A stretch of DNA of 47,000 bases from DATAEK01 sp036258055 (GCA_036258055.1 DATAEK010000131.1:1-47000), one strand, 5' to 3'. Counted from the first letter of the stretch, positions 24,427 through 32,783 are shown. Notes: generated by a model from the sequence alone, not told the origin. Program-made: numbers and translations.

Positions 24427-24683
24427 ACGATCAGCGCGTGGTGCTGATCTTGCACGACGTTGCGCGTCCCTGCGATACTCAGGCCAAGGTGAAATTCATG
24501 ACGGCAGCGCTCCCGCATCGGGTATGCCCGTTCTGCGGCCTTCCCAGCGCTATTCCCCACGAGACTCAGGCAGTCTGTGTCGAGGCTCTCCAACGCGAAA
24601 TCGACAGGATGCGTGACATCCTGAACCATGTAAAAGATCCTCTGACCCGGGTCAGCCCGGACGAGGATGTCGAACTCACCTGA
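24423..24683 (+). CDS. Small CPFCG zinc-finger-like protein
   Basis: 86 residues if it starts at the ATGA overlap (24423), or 61 from Met26 (24498), which is preceded by AAGG and a GATACT -10-like hexamer. Core: HRVCPFCGLPSAIPHETQAVCVEALQREIDRMRDIL, that is CPFCG (Cys35, Cys38), Cys52, then an amphipathic helix. Looks like a small zinc-binding adaptor with a helical tail; function unknown to me. Because it overlaps the epimerase gene, co-expression is likely unless the internal promoter is used. Confidence 0.6.
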   Translation: MNDQRVVLILHDVARPCDTQAKVKFMTAALPHRVCPFCGLPSAIPHETQAVCVEALQREIDRMRDILNHVKDPLTRVSPDEDVELT

Positions 24684-24691
24684 TGATTTCG

Positions 24692-24710
24692 GACCGGCCA
24701 GGGGCCGGTC
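24692..24710 (+). terminator. Strong hairpin after the CPFCG gene
   Basis: GACCGGCC (24692-24699), loop AGG, GGCCGGTC (24703-24710): 8 perfect GC-rich pairs, 8 bases after the stop at 24683 and 64 bases before the sigma factor start. No T-run follows (TCATCCCCCC), so it is either a terminator of a non-classical kind or a leader structure of the sigma gene. Confidence 0.4.
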
Positions 24711-24774
24711 TCATCCCCCCGCTTCGCCACCGGCGGGCCTAACCGCCGAGCCCAACTCCCGTCTAAACAATCGG

Positions 24775-25347
24775 ATGCCGCAAACGGACGCAGCCACCGT
24801 CGCGCTGGCCCGCGACGGGAACAGCGAGGCGTTCCGCACCCTCGTGGAACGCCACAGCCGGGCCGTCTACCGTCTCGCGCTCCGTATGACCGGTAATGCG
24901 CACGACGCCGAGGATGTCGTGCAGGAAACCTTTCTCAAGGCTTACAAGCAGCTCGGGCGGTTCGAATCCCGGGCGAATTTTGGCACGTGGCTCCATCGGA
25001 TCGCGGTCAACTGTTCGATCGACCTGATCCGGTCACGGCCTAACCGGGAGACCGGACACGACGCCAACGACCTCGAGCAGTTCGCCGCCAGTCCAGGCGT
25101 GGAAGACGGCGCACGAACACCGGAGCGGCTGATGTTGAGCACCGAAGTCCAGGACCGCATCTCGTCGGCGATGTCAGCCCTCAGCCGCATGGAGCGCGCG
25201 GCATTCGTGCTCCGGCACTTCGAAGGGCAGTCGATCGAGGAGATCAGCCGGGCACTGGGACTCAAGAGCAACGCGGCGAAGCACAGCATCTTTCGGGCAG
25301 TGAAAAAGATGCGCATCGCGCTCGAACCGTTCGTCGCCACGGAGTGA
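24775..25347 (+). CDS. ECF-type RNA polymerase sigma factor (RpoE-like)
   Basis: 190 residues. Sigma region 2 (about 20-85): RHSRAVYRLALRMTGNAHDAEDVVQETFLKAYKQL then FGTWLHRIAVNCSIDLIR. Region 4 (about 130-182): MSALSRMERAAFVLRHFEGQSIEEISRALGLKSNAAKHSIFRAVKKMR. No region 3, as expected for ECF sigmas. The start at 24775 is where the family begins; an in-frame GTG at 24667 would add a Pro-rich stretch that looks like non-coding hairpin DNA. The anti-sigma gene follows 48 bases later, so this sigma is probably held by it and probably drives this operon; no ECF promoter could be confirmed by eye. Confidence 0.93.
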   Translation: MPQTDAATVALARDGNSEAFRTLVERHSRAVYRLALRMTGNAHDAEDVVQETFLKAYKQLGRFESRANFGTWLHRIAVNCSIDLIRSRPNRETGHDANDLEQFAASPGVEDGARTPERLMLSTEVQDRISSAMSALSRMERAAFVLRHFEGQSIEEISRALGLKSNAAKHSIFRAVKKMRIALEPFVATE

Positions 25348-25395
25348 ACGCGAGTCGGACGAAGAGTCAGGCAGGGCGATTTCAGGGAACAACCC

Positions 25396-26181
25396 ATGAC
25401 ACCTCATCTCGAAGACGACGACCTCGTGCTGCACTACTACGGTGAGATGACCGACGCGCAGGAGGCGCAAGCCGCCGTCCACCTCGGTCAGTGCACCACG
25501 TGCCACGCGAACTACCGGCGGCTGAAGCAGGTGCTCGCGGCCGTCGACGAGGCCGCTCTGGCCGCAGGGGATGTGCCCGACGGATTCGAGCGCGTCGTCT
25601 GGGCCAGGCTCGAACCTGCCCTGCCGCGGGCGCGCAAGGGTCTGTTCTCCTGGGTCGTGTTCTCCCCCGCGCGGCTGGCGTGGGCTGCGGCGATCGTCGC
25701 GCTGGTCACCGGAGCGTTCTTCGCGGGCCGATTGATGCCGCGCACGCCTGAGGCTGGTGGCGCCGTCCAGGCATCCACAGAACAAGTTCGCGAGCGGATC
25801 CTGCTCGTGGACCTCAGTGATCACCTCGATCGATCGCAGATGGTGCTGGTCGAGCTCGTGAACGCCGATGGCACAGGGCAGGTGAACATCTCCGGCGAGC
25901 GCGCGCGCGCCGAGCAGCTCGTCTCGTCGAATCGCCTGTATCGGCAGACGGCAGCCGAAACCGGCGACGTCAACGTCGTGGCACTGCTCGACGAGCTCGA
26001 GCGCGTGCTCGTCGACGTCGCCGCGAGCCCCGAGACCGTGACCTCGCAGGATCTCGACGAGGTGCGCCGCCGGATCGAGTCGAAGGGATTGTTGTTCAAG
26101 GTTCGTATCGTGTCGTCGCAAGTGCGTGAGCGGCAGAAATCGATTGCCCAGGCGGGAGCGGGCCAGCGCTCGAGCCTGTAG
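25396..26181 (+). CDS. Membrane anti-sigma factor with zinc anti-sigma (ZAS) motif
   Basis: 261 residues. HLGQCTTC (His29, Cys33, Cys36) is the HxxxCxxC zinc anti-sigma motif in a cytoplasmic ~85-residue domain; a single membrane helix at about 92-112 (LAWAAAIVALVTGAFFAG) follows, then a periplasmic helical domain (about 120-250). Expected to bind the neighbouring sigma factor and release it on an envelope signal. AGGGAACAACCC before the ATG is a fair ribosome site. No regulated-proteolysis site can be read from sequence. Confidence 0.88.
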   Translation: MTPHLEDDDLVLHYYGEMTDAQEAQAAVHLGQCTTCHANYRRLKQVLAAVDEAALAAGDVPDGFERVVWARLEPALPRARKGLFSWVVFSPARLAWAAAIVALVTGAFFAGRLMPRTPEAGGAVQASTEQVRERILLVDLSDHLDRSQMVLVELVNADGTGQVNISGERARAEQLVSSNRLYRQTAAETGDVNVVALLDELERVLVDVAASPETVTSQDLDEVRRRIESKGLLFKVRIVSSQVRERQKSIAQAGAGQRSSL

Positions 26182-26240
26182 CGCAGACGGTCTGGAGACA
26201 TTTTGTCCGGAGTGCAGTCCCGGCTTCGGCCTTGATGAGC

Positions 26241-26260
26241 GCAGGGGGTCTTCTCCCTGC
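26241..26260 (+). promoter_or_regulatory. Hairpin just before the HEAT-protein ribosome site
   Basis: GCAGGG (26241-26246), 8-base loop, CCCTGC (26255-26260), ending one base before AGAGGA (26262-26267), the ribosome site of the gene at 26274. Could tune translation or processing between anti-sigma and HEAT genes. Confidence 0.3.
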
Positions 26261-26273
26261 CAGAGGAACATCG

Positions 26274-27683
26274 ATGATCAAGAAGCAGACGATGGTGTTG
26301 GTGATGGCGCTCGCGGCGGCTAGTCCCGCCCTGGCAAAGAGCGTGGCCGATCGGGATTGGCCGCAGGGCGTGAGCGGCGGACCCGTCGGACCGGGGCCAA
26401 TCGGTCCAGGTCCGGTGGGTCCCGGTCCGGTAGGTCCCGGACCGATCGGCCCCGGTCCGATGGTCCTGGCGGGACTGATCGATCCGCAGGATCGCGAGCG
26501 CGAGATGCAGGAGCGCGAGCGCGAGATGAAGGATCGCGAGGCTGAGCGGAAGGAGCGTGAGCGGCAGCGCGAGGCCGAGTTGTACGAACAGGGTCAGGAG
26601 GCGATGGACGAAAGTCGGTGGGACCGCGCCATCAGCGCGTTCGATCGCGTGATCAACCTGAAGGGTACGAAAGTCGACGCGGCGCTCTACTGGAAAGCGT
26701 ATTCACAGAACCGTCAGGGGCTGCGCGCCGAATCGCTGGCAACCATCGGCGACCTGACGAAGACATACCCGAACAGCCGCTACATCAAGGACGCGAAAGC
26801 GCTCGAGGTCGAAGTGCGGAGCGCGGCAGGCCAACCGATTCGTCCTGAGAATCAGGCCGACGAAGACCTCAAGCTGATGGCGATCCGCGCCATGCAGAAC
26901 GCCGATCCGGAGACGGCCGTCCCGATGCTCGAGAAATTCCTGAGCGGAACGGCATCGCCGCGGCTGAAAGCTCAGGCGCTCTTCGTGCTGGCCCAGACCA
27001 ACTCGCCGCGCGCCCGGGAGGTCCTCAAGAACCTGGCGAAGGGTTCGTCCACCCCGGAGTTGCAATCGAGGGCGATCCAGTATCTCGGCGTGAACGGTGG
27101 CCGCGAAAGCCGTGCGGTGCTCGCGGAGGTCTACGCCTCGACCACCGACGTCGACGTGAAGCGGCGGATTCTCCGCGCGTTCATGACCTCGGGCGAGAAG
27201 GATCGGGTCATGACCGCGGCGCAATCCGAGCAGAACCCCGAGCTGCGCGCGGAAGCGGTGCGGCTGCTGGGCACGATGGGCGCACACGACGAGCTCTGGA
27301 CGCTCTACCAGAAGGAAACGTCGATGGACGTCAAGAAGCAGATCATCTCGGCGATGTTCGTCGGCGGCAATGCCACGCGCCTGATCGAGCTGGCGAAGAC
27401 AGAGAAGGATCCCGAGCTGCGGCGGGCCGCGATCCGCAACCTGGGCGTGATGGGATCCAAGCGCACAGGTGACGCCCTTGTGGAGATCTACGGCACTGAA
27501 AAGGATGCCGCGATCAAGAAGACGGTAATCAATGGCCTCTTCACGCAGGGCAACGCCGCAGCGCTCGTGGCCATCGCCCGCAAAGAAACCGATATCGAGA
27601 TGAAGAAGGAAATCGTGTCGCGGCTCTCGAACATGCGCGACAAGGTGGCGACCGATTACCTGCTCGAGATTCTGAGCAAATAA
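26274..27683 (+). CDS. Exported HEAT-repeat protein with GPGP(V/I) repeat and coiled coil
   Basis: 469 residues. Signal peptide (about 1-22); five tandem GPGP(I/V/M) pentapeptides at about 39-63; a highly charged Glu/Arg coiled coil (about 71-105); a TPR-like region (about 103-175: QGQEAMDESRWDRAISAFDRVI); then HEAT-like helical repeats of ~30 residues to the end (for example LRAEAVRLLGTMG, LRRAAIRNLGVMG). A periplasmic scaffold rather than an enzyme is likely. AGAGGA six bases before 26274 sets the start. Follows the sigma/anti-sigma pair in the same direction, so a likely target of that system. Confidence 0.85.
   Translation: MIKKQTMVLVMALAAASPALAKSVADRDWPQGVSGGPVGPGPIGPGPVGPGPVGPGPIGPGPMVLAGLIDPQDREREMQEREREMKDREAERKERERQREAELYEQGQEAMDESRWDRAISAFDRVINLKGTKVDAALYWKAYSQNRQGLRAESLATIGDLTKTYPNSRYIKDAKALEVEVRSAAGQPIRPENQADEDLKLMAIRAMQNADPETAVPMLEKFLSGTASPRLKAQALFVLAQTNSPRAREVLKNLAKGSSTPELQSRAIQYLGVNGGRESRAVLAEVYASTTDVDVKRRILRAFMTSGEKDRVMTAAQSEQNPELRAEAVRLLGTMGAHDELWTLYQKETSMDVKKQIISAMFVGGNATRLIELAKTEKDPELRRAAIRNLGVMGSKRTGDALVEIYGTEKDAAIKKTVINGLFTQGNAAALVAIARKETDIEMKKEIVSRLSNMRDKVATDYLLEILSK
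26379..26462 (+). repeat. In-frame 15-base tandem repeat encoding GPGP(V/I)
   Basis: Five imperfect 15-base units, preceded by a partial one, inside the HEAT gene. Third positions vary while Gly-Pro is kept, so the repeat is old or selected for protein sequence. Confidence 0.7.
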
Positions 27684-27695
27684 CGGAGGCTGTCC

Positions 27696-29015
27696 ATGTC
27701 GAAGCCCTTCTCTATCATCGCGATGTCTCTCGCCGCGGTCGTGGCCGCAGGCGGCGTGGTTGCCGCCCAGCAGCCTCGGATAACCAACGGTCGGGTGACG
27801 GCGCAGCCGGCGCCGTCACCATTCGCGCAGTCGTTCCGGACCCTGGTCAGCAGCCAGGCCGACGTCGCCTGGATTGGCTACAGCGTGCCGGTCGTGGACG
27901 GCGAGCGCGTGATGTGCTGCTTCAACTCGGGAACGACCTGGGTGAACGGCAACGTGATCATGTCGGACGGCCAGGGCTGCTGTGGCGCGTGCCGGCTGGA
28001 GCCGGGCGGCGAAGGCACGTCGATGTCGACGCGCCCACAAGCCGGCGGAAGCGGGACGGTCAGGCTCGAAGGATCCGAGCGGATGACCGTACTTTTCCGC
28101 GTTGCTGAGAAGAAAGTCGATCGCGTCCGCGTCTTTTCCGAGGAGTGCGAGCTCGACGCGGGCGGCAAGCCCGTCGTCTGGCTGCAGGACGTCCGGCCCG
28201 CTGACAGCGTCGCCCTGCTCGAGTCGCTGGTCGTTCCGGACGCAACGCGGCGCGATCGAGTCACCGATGGAGCGATCTCAGCGATCGCACTGACGCGAGA
28301 CCCGGCAGCAGACGCTTCGCTCGATCGACTCGTCGTCGCGACCCAGCCAGACCCGGTGCGGAAGAAAGTCACCTTCTGGCTGGGCAACGCCCGCGGCCGT
28401 CACGGCATGGACACGCTCAAGCGGATCCTGCACGACGATCCGAGCATCGAGGTCCGCAAGAGCGCCGTCTTCGGCGTCTCGCAGAGCCGCGAGGCTGACG
28501 CGTTCGACACGCTCTCCGGGATTGCCACTGCCGATGCCGAGCCTCGCCTCCGCAGCGAGGCGCTGTTCTGGCTCGCGCAAAAAGGCGACGCGCGGGCACC
28601 GAAGGTGATCCTCGACGCCCTGGAAAAAGACGCCTCGCCGGAAGTCCGCAAGAAAGCCGTCTTCGCGCTCAGCCAGCTCAAAGACGACGCCGGTGTCGAC
28701 GCGCTGATGCGCGTGGCACGCAACAACCCGGATCCCGGGACGCGAGCCGAAGCCATCTTCTGGTTGGGACAAAAAGCCGGCCGCAAGGCGTCGGGCGCCA
28801 TCACCGAGCGGATCGAGCAGGATCCCGACACGGAAGTGAAGAAGAAGGCGGTCTTCGCGCTCAGTCAGCTGCCGAAGGATGAAGGGATCCCGCTCCTCAT
28901 CAACGTGGCGAAGACAAACACCAATCCGGCGGTCCGCAAGCAGGCGATCTTCTGGCTCGGGCAGTCCAAGGATCCACGCGCGCTCGACTTCTTCGCGGAG
29001 ATTCTCGCCAAGTAG
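27696..29015 (+). CDS. Exported Cys-rich HEAT-repeat protein
   Basis: 439 residues. Signal peptide (about 1-24), an unrecognised N-terminal domain with clustered cysteines (Cys74-Cys75 in MCCFNSG; Cys95, Cys96, Cys99 in GCCGACRLEP), then from about 225 six to seven HEAT-like repeats of ~31 residues with a strict pattern (VRKKAVFALSQL alternating with RAEAIFWLGQK). GGAGG 7 bases upstream. Only 12 bases after the preceding HEAT gene, so the four genes 24775-29015 probably form one operon. The alternating two-type repeat suggests a regular solenoid for protein binding. Confidence 0.85.
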   Translation: MSKPFSIIAMSLAAVVAAGGVVAAQQPRITNGRVTAQPAPSPFAQSFRTLVSSQADVAWIGYSVPVVDGERVMCCFNSGTTWVNGNVIMSDGQGCCGACRLEPGGEGTSMSTRPQAGGSGTVRLEGSERMTVLFRVAEKKVDRVRVFSEECELDAGGKPVVWLQDVRPADSVALLESLVVPDATRRDRVTDGAISAIALTRDPAADASLDRLVVATQPDPVRKKVTFWLGNARGRHGMDTLKRILHDDPSIEVRKSAVFGVSQSREADAFDTLSGIATADAEPRLRSEALFWLAQKGDARAPKVILDALEKDASPEVRKKAVFALSQLKDDAGVDALMRVARNNPDPGTRAEAIFWLGQKAGRKASGAITERIEQDPDTEVKKKAVFALSQLPKDEGIPLLINVAKTNTNPAVRKQAIFWLGQSKDPRALDFFAEILAK

Positions 29016-29023
29016 CGACCGCG

Positions 29024-29067
29024 CGGTTCGATCGGGGCCGGCGGCAAGTCGTGTCGGCCCCGAACCG
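29024..29067. terminator. GC-rich hairpin between convergent genes
   Basis: CGGTT (29024-29028) and CGGGGCCG (29033-29040) pair with CGGCCCCG (29055-29062) and AACCG (29063-29067), with a 4-base bulge on one side and a 14-base loop. Lies between the HEAT gene stop (29015) and the yqgE stop (29104). No T-run; could serve both directions. Confidence 0.45.
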
Positions 29068-29103
29068 AGAACAGAGCCCGCGAGAACCCGAGAACGGCAA
29101 GGA

Positions 29104-29652
29104 TCAGTGAACGCCGTGGCTCGTTTGCAAGCCGGCTGGATCGGCGCCCAGACGGCGGATCGCCGTTTCCCACATCTCGCGCAGCGGGATGTCGAAGATC
29201 AGATCGAGCTCGACTTCTCCCATCAGCCACGCCGATTGCGCGAGCTCTTCGTCGAGCTGCCCCGGTCCCCAACCGGCGTATCCGGCGAGTACACGGGCGC
29301 GCGGCGGCGGTGTGATCGACAGCACTCTGCGCAGCAGGACCGGCGAGGTCGACAGATACAGACCCGTGCGGATCATTCGCGATTCGGTGTCAGCCGGATC
29401 GTCGGCCAGCAGAATCCAGCCACGCTCGGGTTCGACCGGGCCGCCGATACAGAGGGGCAGCTCGTTGCCGCCGACGACCGGCGGATCGAGCTTGACCATT
29501 GTGCTGGCACGCATCTCGGTCGCGCGATTGAGCACCAGGCCGAACGCGCCTTCCGGGGCGAAGTCGCACAGCAGCACCACGGTCCGCGCGAAATTCGGAT
29601 CCTGCAGTTGAGGCATGGACAAAAGGAGCGTCGGTTGGAACCGTTCCGTCAT
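29104..29652 (-). CDS. YqgE/AlgH family protein (UPF0301)
   Basis: 182 residues, normal length. LLLSMPQLQDPNFARTVVLLCDFAPEGAFGLVLNRATEM, LCIGGPVEPERGWIL, RVLAGYAGWGPGQLDEELAQSAWL and LWET-like MWETAIRRLG are family hallmarks. AlgH was linked to alginate regulation in Pseudomonas; the family's activity is unknown. The ATG overlaps the udgX stop (ATGA at 29649-29652), so it is translated from the same messenger. Last gene of the queG-M23-udgX-yqgE run. Confidence 0.95.
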   Translation of the reverse strand: MTERFQPTLLLSMPQLQDPNFARTVVLLCDFAPEGAFGLVLNRATEMRASTMVKLDPPVVGGNELPLCIGGPVEPERGWILLADDPADTESRMIRTGLYLSTSPVLLRRVLSITPPPRARVLAGYAGWGPGQLDEELAQSAWLMGEVELDLIFDIPLREMWETAIRRLGADPAGLQTSHGVH

Positions 29653-30359
29653 CGTGGTCTCCTGCCTCTACCCCGCTCGCGCTCCTCACGCCCGGTCGCC
29701 GCCTTGAGGTCCTCGACGAATCGCTTCATCTCCGCGCGCCGCGCCGCTTCGTCCGGGGCACGCAGGATTGACGAGGGGTGAACCGTCGCCATCACCACGG
29801 GCGCAAGCGGCGAGTTGATCCGCTCGCCTCTCTGGCGCGATACTTTGAAACTCTTGCCCAGCAAGGCCTGAGCGGCCGTCGCGCCAAGACAGACGACGAC
29901 GCGCGGCTTCACGAGCGCGAGCTCGACGTCGATCCACGGGCGGCACGCGCTGACCTCGGAGGCATTCGGCTTCGCGTGGATGCGTCGCTTTCCGCGCGGC
30001 TCCCACTTGAAGTGCTTCACGACGTTCGTGAGATACACCGACGCGCGATCGATCCCCGCCTCTTGCAGGGCGCGGTCGAGCAGCTTGCCCGCCGGTCCGA
30101 CAAACGGATGCCCTTCGCGATCCTCGACGTCGCCGGGCTGCTCTCCTACCATCATAATCTCGGCGCCCTGCGGTCCTTCGCCAAAGACCGTCTGTGTCGC
30201 GCGGGCGTAGAGGTCGCAGGCTTTGCAGCCCGCCGCGCTCGCGCGCGCCCTATCCAACGTGAGGCGCGCCGGAAGGAGCTCGGTGACCGGTTGCCCTGGC
30301 TTCGCTGCCGGCTTTGCTGGTCGGCCAGCCTTACCGTTCTTCCGGGCGTTTCGCGGCAT
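29649..30359 (-). CDS. udgX: UdgX-type uracil-DNA glycosylase (uracil-DNA cross-linking family)
   Basis: 236 residues. 4Fe-4S cysteines 45, 48, 139 and 157; motif A GEQPGDVED (72-80); the UdgX-specific KRRIH loop (124-128); motif B HPSSILR (194-200). Family 4 UDGs lack the KRRIH loop. In mycobacterial UdgX its His attacks the sugar and leaves the enzyme covalently bound to the abasic site. Basic, low-complexity tails at both ends (1-25 and 223-236) may aid DNA binding. Overlaps the M23 gene end by 29 bases and yqgE by 4. Confidence 0.93.
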   Translation of the reverse strand: MPRNARKNGKAGRPAKPAAKPGQPVTELLPARLTLDRARASAAGCKACDLYARATQTVFGEGPQGAEIMMVGEQPGDVEDREGHPFVGPAGKLLDRALQEAGIDRASVYLTNVVKHFKWEPRGKRRIHAKPNASEVSACRPWIDVELALVKPRVVVCLGATAAQALLGKSFKVSRQRGERINSPLAPVVMATVHPSSILRAPDEAARRAEMKRFVEDLKAATGREERERGRGRRPR

Positions 30360-31242
30360 CCGTTCCCAATAGGGCGAGCGCTGATAGTGGATCGACTCGG
30401 GCGCCTGACACTCTCAACGCCCAGTGCAGGTGCGGGCCCGTCACCCGGCCCGTCGCCCCCACCAGCCCGACGATATGACCTGCCTCGACGGTTTCGTTCT
30501 CCTGGACGTCGATGCGCGAGAGGTGCGCCAGCATCGAATACACCTGCTGGCCATGATCGATGATCACCGTGTTCCCCGAAAAATACAGATCGCGCGCGGC
30601 TACCACTTTCCCCGCGTTCGGCGCCTTGATCGGCGTGCCGAGTCCACTGAGGAAGTCGGTGCCGGCATGCGGGCTCCGCAGCTCGCCGTTGAAACGGCTG
30701 CGTGTGCCGAACCGGCTGTTCGCCTCGCCCGGCACCGGACGGACGAACGGTCCGCGCCACAAAGGCTGCGGAGCTGACGTCGAATAGACCGTCTTGAGAA
30801 ACGCGTTCTCGGCCTCGATCCGATGTTGTACCGAAGGCGGGGGGTTCACGAACTCCGGCGGAACCTCGAGGGTGCGGACTTCGAACCGTTTGGGCAACAC
30901 GATCAGCGCTCGGCTGGCGCGGACCGCCCCCGTCGCCGCCTGCGTCTCGACCTCGACAGTCGCCGGCCCCGCGGCCTGCTCCAGATCAATCCCGGCCAGC
31001 GCCCGCCACACACGCTCGCGCAGCCGGAAGGCCGGAACGCGACGGCCGAACGCCGTCACGCGCACGCTCGTCGGATCGGTCCGGAACGTAATCGTGAGGA
31101 CGACGAGCTCGCCGGGCTGAAGGGATCGGGCCTCGACGGCGATATCGATCTCGCCGTCAGCCTGCGCGGTGACGACGGAATCGATCGCCACGATGGCGGC
31201 GATGAGGAGTGCCGCGAGAATGAACGACCGATGTCGCAACAT
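30331..31242 (-). CDS. Exported M23/LytM-family endopeptidase
   Basis: 303 residues. Signal/anchor (about 5-27), a beta-rich domain (about 30-120), a linker, and a LytM domain (about 165-290) with all zinc ligands: SPHAGTDF (His192, Asp196) and GPHLHW (His271, His273). RFGTRSRFNG precedes the first His as usual. Cuts peptide cross-links of cell-wall peptidoglycan, or acts in division or envelope remodelling. The start at 31242 gives the signal peptide; an in-frame start at 31302 would overlap queG. Only 14 bases after the queG stop. Confidence 0.93.
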   Translation of the reverse strand: MLRHRSFILAALLIAAIVAIDSVVTAQADGEIDIAVEARSLQPGELVVLTITFRTDPTSVRVTAFGRRVPAFRLRERVWRALAGIDLEQAAGPATVEVETQAATGAVRASRALIVLPKRFEVRTLEVPPEFVNPPPSVQHRIEAENAFLKTVYSTSAPQPLWRGPFVRPVPGEANSRFGTRSRFNGELRSPHAGTDFLSGLGTPIKAPNAGKVVAARDLYFSGNTVIIDHGQQVYSMLAHLSRIDVQENETVEAGHIVGLVGATGRVTGPHLHWALRVSGARVDPLSALALLGTDAAKRPEER

Positions 31243-31256
31243 CAATCGAAACCATT

Positions 31257-32330
31257 TTATTCTTCTTCGCTGTACCCGCTGCGCAGCTTCCGGATTGCCC
31301 AACGGATGTGATCGGCGACGAGGGGATCCGCGCAGCTCGGGGCCTGGTGCGATTCGAGCGTCGCGGCGGCCTGCACGTCGCCAGAGTTGCCGATGGCAAC
31401 CGCGACGTTCCGGCGGAGGCGCTTCACGCCGGCCCGCGTCATCGCGCTCCCCTTCATCAACCCGCGCAGCTCATCATCCGTGTGCTGCCAAAGCTCGAGC
31501 AGCTGCGGCGTGTCGAGTCCAGACCGCGGCAGCCACGCAGAGTCGGACACGATGGCCGGACGGTGATTCCACGGGCAGACTTCCTGACATACGTCGCACC
31601 CGTAAGCGTGCGCGCCGATGTCCTCACGCTGCACGGATGGAATCGGCCCTTTGAGCTCGATCGTCAGGTACGAGATGCAGCGTGTCGAGTCGAGCGTGTA
31701 GGGCTCGACGAACGCGCCGGTTGGACACGCATCCAGGCAGAGCGTGCAGGTACCGCATCGATCGAGCGCGGGAGCGTCAGGAACGAGCGGCAGGTTGCAG
31801 ATGATCTCCGACAGGAACAACCAGGATCCGAGCGCGGGGTTGATCACGCAGGTGTTCTTGCCGATCCATCCGATCCCCGCATGCTGAGCGTACACCCGCT
31901 CCTGGACCGGCCCGGTGTCGACGTACGCACGACCCTCGAACGACGGGCCGGCGGCCTCGCGAAGCCACGCCAGCAGGCGATCGAGGCGATCCCGAATGAC
32001 CGTGTGGTAGTCGTCGCCCCACGCGTAGCGCGCGATCTCAGCGCGCGTGTGATCGCGGCGCTCGGTGGAATACGGTCGATCGGTGTTGTAGATCGTGCCG
32101 AGCGCGATGACCGAGCGCGCCGACGGCAGCACGTGACGCACGTCCGCCCGCCGATCGGCCGAACGATGCATGTACTGCATCTCGCCGGCGTATCCGCGGT
32201 CGAGCCACTCGCGCAGATGCTGCAGCTCGGGAAACGCGTCAGCGGTGGCGATGCCGCAGAGATCGAATCCCACCGCCGCGGCCTGTTCCCTGACGTCGTC
32301 GGCGCGAATGGCGGTGTCCGCTCGGGTCAT
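31257..32330 (-). CDS. queG: Epoxyqueuosine reductase
   Basis: 357 residues. GMQYMHRS-like GEMQYMHRSADRR, the catalytic Asp in YVDTGPVQERVYAQHAGIGWIGKNT (Asp138), two ferredoxin-type clusters (CGTCTLCLDACP, Cys192/195/198/202, and CDVCQEVCPW, Cys245/248/252, plus Cys218) and a C-terminal HEAT-like tail. The cobalamin-dependent enzyme makes the last step of queuosine in tRNA anticodons. The ATG at 32330 has GGTGG a few bases upstream; an in-frame GTG at 32339 is possible. First gene of the four-gene run ending in yqgE. Confidence 0.97.
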   Translation of the reverse strand: MTRADTAIRADDVREQAAAVGFDLCGIATADAFPELQHLREWLDRGYAGEMQYMHRSADRRADVRHVLPSARSVIALGTIYNTDRPYSTERRDHTRAEIARYAWGDDYHTVIRDRLDRLLAWLREAAGPSFEGRAYVDTGPVQERVYAQHAGIGWIGKNTCVINPALGSWLFLSEIICNLPLVPDAPALDRCGTCTLCLDACPTGAFVEPYTLDSTRCISYLTIELKGPIPSVQREDIGAHAYGCDVCQEVCPWNHRPAIVSDSAWLPRSGLDTPQLLELWQHTDDELRGLMKGSAMTRAGVKRLRRNVAVAIGNSGDVQAAATLESHQAPSCADPLVADHIRWAIRKLRSGYSEEE

Positions 32331-32347
32331 CGAAGCCACCGGCTGCG

Positions 32348-32353
32348 ATTATA
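32348..32353 (-). promoter_or_regulatory. Consensus -10 element of queG
   Basis: TATAAT on the minus strand, 17 bases before the queG ATG and just after the vapC stop, so queG need not depend on the vapBC promoter. Confidence 0.5.
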
Positions 32354-32364
32354 GCCACGCCTGG

Positions 32365-32772
32365 TCAGGGAACGAGCTCGAACGCGCGGATGTGACGCGG
32401 GCGAATCCGTGCGAAGTGTCGCCGATCGGTCGTGGCGATCGCTTTCAGCCGCAGCCGCTCCGCGATCGCGACAACGGAGGCGTCCACGAACCCGATCTCG
32501 GGATAACTCAGCATCAGCTCTGCCGAGCGGCGCCAGTCGACTTCGCCGAGCGTTTCGGTGGCCAGCTCACGGGCGGCAATCGCACTGATCAGTTGCTGCT
32601 CCGCCCGTTCATTCAGCCGACTCCGGATCAGGTACGCTGCTTCGGGAACCACGGTCACCGGCACCAGGAGCAGCTCACGGCTCGCGGCGACGTGCTCCAC
32701 ACAGCGCTCGTGCCACGCATCGTCGCGATCGGCGAGCGCATAAATGACGCCGGTGTCGAGCAGGAGCGGCAC
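32365..32772 (-). CDS. vapC: PIN-domain toxin, VapC-like ribonuclease
   Basis: 135 residues from a GTG start. PIN acidic residues in order: LLLDTGVIYAL (Asp), VVPEAAYLI (Glu), IGFVDASVVAIAERL (Asp) and IATTDRRHF (Asp). VapC toxins cut tRNA or rRNA. The GTG at 32772 is chosen because the family starts directly with the LLLDT strand and it lies 11 bases after the antitoxin stop; a longer frame to 32856 would overlap the antitoxin. Paired with the ribbon-helix-helix gene upstream. Confidence 0.88.
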   Translation of the reverse strand: MPLLLDTGVIYALADRDDAWHERCVEHVAASRELLLVPVTVVPEAAYLIRSRLNERAEQQLISAIAARELATETLGEVDWRRSAELMLSYPEIGFVDASVVAIAERLRLKAIATTDRRHFARIRPRHIRAFELVP

Positions 32773-32783
32773 TGGTGAGCCAG

